Assembly: GCF_000275825.1 (NCBI RefSeq)
Contig: NZ_JH719942.1
Location: forward strand, 1,614,575-1,678,574
Reading direction: 5' to 3'
From: Saprospira grandis DSM 2844
GTDB lineage: Bacteria > Bacteroidota > Bacteroidia > Chitinophagales > Saprospiraceae
DNA length: 64,000 nucleotides
Shown here in pieces: positions 57,401 through 64,000 of this stretch (within the stretch, counting starts at the first letter, position 1; every line of letters begins with the position of its first letter). The notes under the pieces are model-generated. The model did no database searches. It was not told the origin of the DNA and saw only the letters and a list, made by a program, of their open reading frames with translations. Position numbers and translations under genes: made by a program.

Positions 57401-60400
57401 TAAGTATAAGGACCAGTACCTGTAGTAGGATTAGCTTGGATGCTAATTGCACCGTTGTTATCTCCATTACAAGTGGGATCATTTTGTAGAGTTACTGTTG
57501 CAGCTAGGGCAACAGGTTCTGTAAGGATAACAGAATCAGTAGCAGAACAGCCATTGATATCTGTAACGACCACGCTGTGAACTACTCCAGCATCTAGGCC
57601 AGTGGCTACAGCTGTAGTTTGACCAGAAGGAGACCAGAGGTAAGTAAATGTTCCAGTTCCACCTACGGCAACAGCAGTTGCTTCGCCATCGGCTGCGGCA
57701 TTACAAGAAATCGTTCCAGTGATACTAGCATCTACACGGACGGGATCGGGATCATCTAGGAAGATCGCACGAGTACGAGTACAACCTTGAGCATCCATGA
57801 CCATCACGGTATAATTTCCTTCACAAAGGCCGTTGAAGGCACCTACAGCTTGGAAAGTATTTCCGCCATCGATCGAGAAGCTATAAGGAGCGGTAGCTCC
57901 TGTTGCAGAAAGCTGGATTTGACCGTCGCAATCTAGGTTACAGCTGGGGTTGATTGTCGTATCGATGCTCAACACTAGCGGGGTAGGTTCAGAAATCGTT
58001 ACGGGCAAGCTAGCTTGGCAACCATTTGCATCTTGAGCTACGATAGTGTAGCTAGAAGCGATAAGGTCGGGGAAGCTAGAGGTTGTGTCAAAGGCACCAC
58101 CTTGGAAGCTATAAGTATAAGGAGCGGTTCCGCCTGTAGCTGTAACAGAGACACTACCATCATTTCCAGCAGCACAGCTTACGTCATTTTCATTGACTAG
58201 AATAAGCTGAACTTGAGTGGGTGCATAAACGGTAGCAATTACAGTGTCTTGGCAGCCATTGGCATCTTGAACAATTACAGTATAGTTGATTCCGGCTACA
58301 GTACCTGCCAAGTTGTTATAAGTAACTTGGTTAGTAAAGGTATTTCCGTTGTCTACAGAGTAGATATAAGGAGCAACACCACCTGTAGCGGCTACAGTGA
58401 AGGCGCCATCGGCTTGGCCGAAGCAGCTAGCTTCAGTAGAATCGATGACTGTAATATCAAGTGCGGCAGGGCCAGTGATTGTTACACAAGCAACAGCATC
58501 ACATAGGTTAGCATCTGTTACTGTTACACAGTGTGTACCACCAGTTAGGCCAGTTGCGATAGTGGTAGTTTGGCCGTTATCCCAGAGGTAAGTATAAGGA
58601 GCGGTTCCACCTGTTACGGATACAGAGGCTTCGCCATCTGCGCTATTTGCGCAGCTAATAGCAGAGCCATTATTATTTGAGATTACCTGAGTGGTCAAGT
58701 TCATAGAAGAACCTTGAGTAATCGTAGTACAAATAATATCAGAGCAACCATTGATATCTGTAACGGTCACGCAGTAAGTACCTACACTTAGATTAGAGAA
58801 GATACCATTTGCTTGAGGACCATTTCCGATATCGAAGGTATAGTTAGGAGTAGCACCAGAGGCTTGTACTTCAAAAGAGCCTGCAGTTGCACCTGCACAT
58901 CCAATATCTACTTGGTTAACTACAGCCAATGTAAGCAGACTAGGTTCGCTAAGCGTTACAGAGTCTACAACAGAACAGCCATTTTGATCGGTGATCGTTA
59001 CATAGGCATTGTTGCAAAGGTTTGTTGCTGTAAAGCTTGTCTGCCCATTGCTCCATTGGAAAGTATAAGTACCTGTTCCACCGGCTCCTACAGCTGTAGC
59101 AGCACCATCGCAGGCTCCTGCACAGCTAATTTGGGTGCCATTATAGTTAGAGGTAACATTGATAGTAGAAGTAAGTGCAGCTGGACCATTGATTACGAAA
59201 GGAACAGTAGTAAAGCAGCCATTTGCATCGCTAACAGTAGCTTCATAGTTTCCTACAGCTAAGTTAGTGAAGGTATTTGCAGCTTGAGGACCATTTCCGA
59301 TATCGTAAGTATAGTTAGCTGTACCACCAGTAGAGGTTACAGTAGCTTGACCAGTTGCATCTCCGTTACAGAGTACATCTACAGTAGACTGTAGGCTAGC
59401 TACAACAGGAGTAGGATTAGCGATAGTTACAGTAGCTGTAGCTTGGCAGCCATTCGCATCCGTAATTTGTACACTATAGTTTGCTCCACCACAAAGGTTA
59501 GTGGCTGTTGCAGTAGACTGGTTATTTGCAGACCATACGTAAGTGTAAGGTGCTGTTCCGCCAGCGGCAGTAACTGTAGCTTCGCCATCGCAGCTATTGA
59601 AGCAGCTAACATCTGCTCCATTATAATTTGAAGTTACGATTGCTGAAGCAGTAAGTACTGCAGCGGGTTCTGTAATAGTTACAGAAATAGTAGTCGAGCA
59701 ATAGTTCAAGTCTGTTACTGTTACGCTATAGAAGCCAGCAGGTAGATTATTGAATACATTGCTAGACACTGGTCCATTACCAATATCATAAGTATAACCA
59801 GGAGTACCACCAGTAGCGGCGATAGTAAATGCTCCTGAAGAGTCACCTAGACAGCCAACATTAGTTTGGCTAGCTACTGTAGCATTAACTAGGTTAGGTT
59901 CTAAGATCTCGATAGAATCGATTTGAGTACATCCGCCAGCATCAGTAACAGAAACGTAGTACATTCCTACATCGAGGCCAGTTTGGCTAGCTGTAGTAGG
60001 TCCGTTACTCCATTGGATAGAGTAAGCGGGAACACCACCTGCTACTGCTACACTAATAGCAGCATCAGCAGCTCCATTACAAGTAATTTGCTGTCCGTTG
60101 TACAAAGTATCATTAACTACAGAAAGCAGTAATGGGTTAGCAGGCTGAGCGATAGTAACGCAGGCAGTTGTTGTACAGCCATTATCATCTGTAATAGTCA
60201 CACAGTTGTTGCCGGCAAATAGTTGAGTAGCAGAAACTGTAGTTTCTCCACTAGGCCATAGGTAAGTCAAAGTACCAGTTCCGCCAGTAGCCGTTACTGT
60301 AGCTGCACCATCGTTGCCGCCATTACAGCTTGCATCGTTGTCAACCACAGCTGTGGCGACGATTTGAGCTGGTGCGCTAAGTGTTACTGTTTGGATATCT

Positions 60401-63400
60401 GTACAGCCACTAGCATCAGTTACCGTTACACTATAAAGTGTGTCTGCACAGAGGCCAGTTGCAGTAGTGGTAGTTTGGGCTGCAGCATTATCCCATTGGA
60501 AGGTATAAGGAGCGGTTCCACCGGCAGCTGTCACATTAGCTTCACCATCACAAGTTGTAGGACAGCTTACTTCAGCACCATTATAGTTTGAAGTAATATT
60601 TACTGTTGCATTCACAGCGATGAGTGGTTGTCCAATAGTTACTGTTTGTGTGGCTTGACATCCATTTTCGTCTGTAGCAGTCACGGTGTATGAACCTGCA
60701 GCGAGAGCAGTAGCAGTAGCTGTAGTTTGTCCAGCAGGGTCATTCCATAGGTAAGTGTAAGTACCTGTGGGTGCTGTACCATTGCTAGCTGTTACCGTTG
60801 CTTCTCCATCAGTACCACCATTACAAGTAGCATCTACAGTAGAGACTACAGCAACAGTAACCTGAGTAGGTTCAGTTACAGTAACAGAGGCTGTAGTTTG
60901 ACAACCATTTGCATCTGTAACGACAACGTTATAGGTACCGGCAGCTACACCAACAACAGTATCAGTAGTTGCGGTATTGCTCCAGTTATAAGTATAAGGG
61001 GCTGTTCCTCCAGTAGTGCTTACAGCGATAGTACCATCAGCACTTCCATTACAGCTAACATCTTGACCGTTGTAGGCTGGATTTGCAACAACAGTAGCAG
61101 AAGATGCAAGTGCAGCTGCGGGTTCAGCAATAGAACCACAGCTTACCGTTTGACAGCCATTTGCGTCTGTAATAGTGACACAAACAGGGCCGGCAACTAA
61201 GCCAGTAGCTGTAGCTGTAGTTTGGGCTGCAGCATCATCCCATTGATAAGTATAGGTTCCTGTTCCTCCAGTTGCAGTGACCGTAGCCACTCCATCATTT
61301 CCTCCGAAACAAGAAACATCAGAAGTATTAACTGTTCCGACAAGAGCCACTGGTGCAATCAGCTGAGCCGTATCTACAGCAACACAACCATTTGCATCGG
61401 TTACAGTGACACCAACAATACCAGCAGCTAGTCCCGTTACAGAGGCTGTGGTAGGTGCTCCTGCGGAAGACCATTGGTAAGAATAAGTTCCAGTACCACC
61501 AACTACATTAACTGTAGCTTCACCATCAGCGAAGGTGTTACAAGAAATTTGAGCTCCATTATAGTTTGAAGTAATTGTAATACTTGCATTCAAAGCATTG
61601 CTAGGTGCCGAGATCACTGCAGTAGCGACACGTTGGCAGCCATTTGCATCAGTTACGGTTACATTATAAGTACCCGCAGCTAGGCTATCAGCTGTAGCCG
61701 TTGTTTGGTTGCCTGCATTAGCATCCCAGAGATAGCTATAGTTAGCTGTTCCACCAGTAGCTGTTACTGTTGCAGTACCATTATTGCCTGCATTACAGCT
61801 TGCGTCTGTAGTAGAAGTGACTGTTGCTACCAATTGTGTAGGTTCAGTAATAGTTACACAAACTACATCCGAGCAACCGTTTGCATCTGTTACAGTCACA
61901 CAGAAGTTTCCAGCAGACAATCCAGTTGCAGTAGCTGTAGTTTGACTAGCAGCAGTGGCATCCCATAGATAAGTGTAAGGAGCCGTTCCGCCTGTAGCGG
62001 CAGCAAGTGCTTCACCATCATTTCCGCCAAAGCAACTAACGGCAGCCACTTCACTAGCTGTAGCTAATACAGAAGAAGCAGGTTCACCAATAATTACACT
62101 AGTTTGTGCAGTACAACCATTTGCATCAGTTACAGTAACTGAGTAAGGACTTAGACCAGCGCTCAAGTTTGTCGCTGTAGCAGTCGTTTGGTTAGCTGCA
62201 TTAGCATCCCACTGATAGGTATAACCAGGAGTTCCAGCGGTTCCAGCTACAGTAGCTGTTCCATCAGAACCTCCGTTACAGCTTGCATCTGTAGTAGAGA
62301 CAACAGCTGCATTCACTAGAGTAGGTTCAGTTAGAGTAGTACAAGCTTGTTGCACACAGCCATTTGCATCGGTAGCCGTTACGCAGTAGGCACCATCTGC
62401 AAGGTTGGTAATACTTTGAGTTGTTTGTCCACCCAAATCCCATACATAGTTGTAGGGAGCTACACCACCTGCAGTATTTGCAGTAAGTGATCCATCACTA
62501 CCTCCATTACAAGAGATATCAGTTACACTCAATGCTAGCGTAAATACTGTAGCAGGTTCTGTAATTGTATAAGATGCAGTTTGCACACAGCCATTTGCAT
62601 CGGTTACGGTTACCGTATAAAGTCCAGCTGAGAGGTTCATCAAATTTGCAGTAAATGCACCAGTTGACCAGTTGTAGTTATAAGGAGTAGCTCCTCCACT
62701 TACAGCAAGCGTAATAGATCCAGAAGAATCTCCTCTACAGTCTACATCTACTGTTGTTCCAACAACTGTGATTGCAGCAGGATCTACAACAGTAACTGTT
62801 GTTACTGCAGTACAACCATTGGCATCAGTTGTAGTCACATTGTATGCTCCAGCACTTAGGTTAATTGCTGTTGCCGTCAATTGACTAGCAGCATTACCGT
62901 CCCACTCGTAAGTATAAGGGGCAACACCACCGCTTGCCACAACAGATGCACTACCATCGTTACCAGCTACACAGTTTGGAGAGTTATTAGTTAATTCTGT
63001 AAGCTGAACCACTGTTGCAGGTTCAGTAATATTAACACAAACAACATTCTGACAAGCATTTGCATCAGAAACAGTTACACAATGTGTTCCTGCCGATAGA
63101 GCAGTTGCAGTAGCTGTAGTTTGTCCATCAGTCCAAATATAAGTATAAGGTGCTGTTCCACCAATAGCAGCTACTGTAGCCTGTCCATTGGCACCTCCAT
63201 TACAAGCTACATCATTACCAACAGTAGCTGTTGCAGTAAGAACTGCAGGAGCAATAACAGTAACAATAGCTGTATCAGTACAGCCATTTGCATCTGTTGC
63301 TGTTACGGTGTAAGTACCTGCTGCAACATTTGGAGCGATTGCAGTTGTAGCACCATTAGACCATGCAAAAGTATATGGTCCAGTGCCGTCTACCGCTGTA

Positions 63401-64000
63401 GCAGTAAGCTCTCCATCAGCTGCAGTAGCACAGCTCACATCTTGACCGTTAAAGTTTGAAGTAATAGATGCAGTAACATCTACCAAACCAGCAGGCTGAG
63501 AAACAGTAGCAGAAGCCACCGAAGTACAACCATTTGCATCAACTACAGTCACGTCATAAGAACCAGCAGCTAGGCCGGTTGCAGTAGCCGTAGTTTGGCC
63601 ATTTGCATTAGCATCCCAAATATAAGTGTATGCGGGACCTACAGCATTAGGCGTTCCACCTGTAGCAGTAACTGTAGCTGAGCCAGTTGAGTCGTTACGA
63701 CAATCTACATCAACAATATTACTAATTGTAGCCACAACAAGAGTTGGCTGACCAATAGTGACTGTAGTGACTGCTGTACAGCCATTTGCATCTGTTGCTG
63801 TTACTGCATAAGTACCAGCAGACAAATTATTAGCTGTAGCACCAATCTGGCCACCTGTAGCCCCATCCCACTGATAAGTATAGCCGGGGGTGCCATCTAG
63901 AGCTGCAACAGTTGCAGAACCATTACTACCTCCATTACAAGAAACATCAGTAGTAGAAACTACATTTACAGCAACAGAAGAAGCAGGTTCTTCAATAATT
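54484..64000 (-). CDS. Giant SprB-like surface adhesin with gliding-motility C-terminal domain (5' end outside window)
   Basis: The frame is open from the right edge to the stop at 54484-54486, giving at least 3170 residues without an N-terminus. It consists of about 37 complete tandem SprB-type repeats of ~70-85 residues. Each has the pattern VSCNGG.DG.A.V...GGTAPYTY.W......T....L.AGTY.VTVTDANGC......V.EP. Every repeat carries a Cys in the (V/A)SC strand and another in DANGC, so disulfide bonds are likely; Asp/Asn-rich loops may bind calcium. Towards the C-terminus the repeats diverge. The last ~190 residues are an Ig-like domain and then the CHU_C/type B type IX sorting domain (SIFVPNAFTPNGDGSNDVFTVYG ... 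DRWGELVYEA ... GWDGTFRGKLMDPAVFVYYVEF). Secreted by type IX and likely moved along the cell in gliding or used to hold prey or surfaces. Confidence 0.95.
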   Translation of the reverse strand, partial: IIEEPASSVAVNVVSTTDVSCNGGSNGSATVAALDGTPGYTYQWDGATGGQIGATANNLSAGTYAVTATDANGCTAVTTVTIGQPTLVVATISNIVDVDCRNDSTGSATVTATGGTPNAVGPAYTYIWDANANGQTTATATGLAAGSYDVTVVDANGCTSVASATVSQPAGLVDVTASITSNFNGQDVSCATAADGELTATAVDGTGPYTFAWSNGATTAIAPNVAAGTYTVTATDANGCTDTAIVTVIAPAVLTATATVGNDVACNGGANGQATVAAIGGTAPYTYIWTDGQTTATATALSAGTHCVTVSDANACQNVVCVNITEPATVVQLTELTNNSPNCVAGNDGSASVVASGGVAPYTYEWDGNAASQLTATAINLSAGAYNVTTTDANGCTAVTTVTVVDPAAITVVGTTVDVDCRGDSSGSITLAVSGGATPYNYNWSTGAFTANLMNLSAGLYTVTVTDANGCVQTASYTITEPATVFTLALSVTDISCNGGSDGSLTANTAGGVAPYNYVWDLGGQTTQSITNLADGAYCVTATDANGCVQQACTTLTEPTLVNAAVVSTTDASCNGGSDGTATVAGTAGTPGYTYQWDANAANQTTATATNLSAGLSPYSVTVTDANGCTAQTSVIIGEPASSVLATASEVAAVSCFGGNDGEALAAATGGTAPYTYLWDATAASQTTATATGLSAGNFCVTVTDANGCSDVVCVTITEPTQLVATVTSTTDASCNAGNNGTATVTATGGTANYSYLWDANAGNQTTATADSLAAGTYNVTVTDANGCQRVATAVISAPSNALNASITITSNYNGAQISCNTFADGEATVNVVGGTGTYSYQWSSAGAPTTASVTGLAAGIVGVTVTDANGCVAVDTAQLIAPVALVGTVNTSDVSCFGGNDGVATVTATGGTGTYTYQWDDAAAQTTATATGLVAGPVCVTITDANGCQTVSCGSIAEPAAALASSATVVANPAYNGQDVSCNGSADGTIAVSTTGGTAPYTYNWSNTATTDTVVGVAAGTYNVVVTDANGCQTTASVTVTEPTQVTVAVVSTVDATCNGGTDGEATVTASNGTAPTGTYTYLWNDPAGQTTATATALAAGSYTVTATDENGCQATQTVTIGQPLIAVNATVNITSNYNGAEVSCPTTCDGEANVTAAGGTAPYTFQWDNAAAQTTTTATGLCADTLYSVTVTDASGCTDIQTVTLSAPAQIVATAVVDNDASCNGGNDGAATVTATGGTGTLTYLWPSGETTVSATQLFAGNNCVTITDDNGCTTTACVTIAQPANPLLLSVVNDTLYNGQQITCNGAADAAISVAVAGGVPAYSIQWSNGPTTASQTGLDVGMYYVSVTDAGGCTQIDSIEILEPNLVNATVASQTNVGCLGDSSGAFTIAATGGTPGYTYDIGNGPVSSNVFNNLPAGFYSVTVTDLNYCSTTISVTITEPAAVLTASAIVTSNYNGADVSCFNSCDGEATVTAAGGTAPYTYVWSANNQSTATATNLCGGANYSVQITDANGCQATATVTIANPTPVVASLQSTVDVLCNGDATGQATVTSTGGTANYTYDIGNGPQAANTFTNLAVGNYEATVSDANGCFTTVPFVINGPAALTSTINVTSNYNGTQISCAGACDGAATAVGAGGTGTYTFQWSNGQTSFTATNLCNNAYVTITDQNGCSVVDSVTLSEPSLLTLAVVNQVDIGCAGATAGSFEVQASGATPNYTFDIGNGPQANGIFSNLSVGTYCVTVTDINGCSDIICTTITQGSSMNLTTQVISNNNGSAISCANSADGEASVSVTGGTAPYTYLWDNGQTTTIATGLTGGTHCVTVTDANLCDAVACVTITGPAALDITVIDSTEASCFGQADGAFTVAATGGVAPYIYSVDNGNTFTNQVTYNNLAGTVAGINYTVIVQDANGCQDTVIATVYAPTQVQLILVNENDVSCAAGNDGSVSVTATGGTAPYTYSFQGGAFDTTSSFPDLIASSYTIVAQDANGCQASLPVTISEPTPLVLSIDTTINPSCNLDCDGQIQLSATGATAPYSFSIDGGNTFQAVGAFNGLCEGNYTVMVMDAQGCTRTRAIFLDDPDPVRVDASITGTISCNAAADGEATAVAVGGTGTFTYLWSPSGQTTAVATGLDAGVVHSVVVTDINGCSATDSVILTEPVALAATVTLQNDPTCNGDNNGAISIQANPTTGTGPYTYDIGSGATNNGVFTNLNAGTYNITIADANGCSIVETVTLNDPAPLAIPQAVVTSDYNGQDVSCNGADDASVIVPSPIAGGIAPYSFLWSTADTTQAVSGLGAGTYVVTVTDANGCFDTTSVVVTEPTLLAVTATAVAAGCNGGSDGEVTAVGTGGTAPYAYELNGITNITGVFSNLTPASYIVNITDANGCTNSTQVQVNDGSTINSGIAVTSNYSGFDISCVGATDGEAAVSVSGGQAPYAILWSNAANTDTITGLAADTYYVTITDANGCTTTDSVVVSDPSPLDLVVASTIDPNCGSTADGSITVAANGGAAGYLYNINGGLAQSSPTFANLGGGTYTIEVVDNNLCSSTLTLDLTAPDTLIALPSATDVSCNGLQDGTVTTTVTGGTPYPNGGYVYNWSPIGQTTANIGNLQGNVNYTVTVTDANGCSDVQTVFVAEPTAMQANILDIQHVTCNGINDGELTLNLFGGNGGYDYSLDGGANFTPVTTNPLVLTGLAGGTYQIVIRDSSSISCEIPVSVEILETDGITVDVTTTPVSCVGDEDGAASAIASGGTGPYSFEWSANAATQTTQTATGLDANFIDSVFQAAPYFVIVTDANGCTDTSAAVGVAEPDTLNINPVVDQNVSCFGAADASISINPTGGNTIDGFTVLWDNGATTTTLSDLDGDIFYTATVTDAKGCEEVTTVFVDEPDPIVAGFTTDSVSCFAGNDGLIQIDSNGITGGTPFNGTDYEFSLDENGPFTSNAIFNQGQEAGIYTVFVRDSNGCVLEVDSLAIFEPALLTVQAFSDQTIRMGEEVTVNASVNSVNIDSTLINWSYVDQDGNQNVLCQGGDCFELTLGDLNQTTQLTFDLGTPCNDTASVMITVNEARSIFVPNAFTPNGDGSNDVFTVYGSVDIERIDKFMVFDRWGELVYEATDFAPNDPSAGWDGTFRGKLMDPAVFVYYVEFTTVDGKTAEDGNVRKGDVTLLR

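Noticed and set aside
55424-63459. Plus-strand frames rich in Ser, Cys, Ile and Thr opposite the SprB-like gene
   Set aside because: They are the antisense of the repeated coding units, recur with the repeat period and have no protein-like composition.

Overview
The window reads as chromosomal DNA of a gliding member of the Bacteroidota. Markers are DUF4270 and DUF4290 proteins, promoters of the type TTG-N(17-24)-TAnnTTTG, a PorP/SprF-type outer-membrane protein next to a giant SprB-like repeat protein with a gliding-motility C-terminal domain (type IX secretion), and a cytochrome b558-type succinate dehydrogenase. HMG-CoA reductase, LRR proteins and peptidoglycan hydrolases without signal peptides would suit the Saprospiraceae, for example Saprospira or a close relative. 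That assignment is inference. There is no rRNA, tRNA or CRISPR array that I can see.

Layout. 1-3.6 kb: end of a DUF4270 lipoprotein, glmS, DUF4290. 3.9-10 kb: orphan adenine methyltransferase with DUF1697, a fused double-ATPase ABC protein, an ECF sigma factor with a putative anti-sigma partner. 10.5-16 kb: M16 protease lipoprotein, DCC-family thiol protein, GH3-type ligase. 16-24.8 kb: low-molecular-weight tyrosine phosphatase, pdxA with a repetitive tail, an LRR protein, an IS4-family (IS50-type) insertion sequence, kdsD, pdxH, an McrA-like endonuclease with a putative sulfur-binding domain, and a small unknown protein. 25-28.2 kb: three genes around peptidoglycan hydrolases lacking signal peptides. 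28.3-35.3 kb: DUF368, prfA, purine nucleoside phosphorylase, two small exported proteins, a flavin reductase, trpS. 35.3-41.5 kb: an ankyrin-thioredoxin fusion, about 1.2 kb of gene-free repeats, sdhCAB. 41.8-54.3 kb: a helical-repeat protein, membrane MutS homologue, twin EGF-like lipoproteins, HMG-CoA reductase, hydrolase, LmbE-type deacetylase, cyclophilin, small proteins, SprF-like protein. 54.5-64 kb: the SprB-like protein, running off the right edge.

The most striking feature is not a gene. Eighteen GC-rich intergenic elements of about 115-290 bp (about 4% of the window) share constant linker segments, while the stems of three hairpins between them change sequence and keep their pairing. 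Most sit just after the stop codon of a gene with the same end (TTTTGGGGCC) facing that gene. One is split by the IS with a clean 9-bp target duplication. This looks like a multiplied structured RNA or palindromic mobile element. A second family of short hairpins and a 4 x 21-bp tandem repeat fill the gene-free stretch before sdhB.

Functional links: glmS and kdsD feed cell-envelope sugars; pdxA and pdxH both serve vitamin B6 synthesis; prfA and DUF368 look co-transcribed; sdhCAB is a complete respiratory operon; the SprB-like adhesin and SprF-like partner form a surface-motility or adhesion pair.
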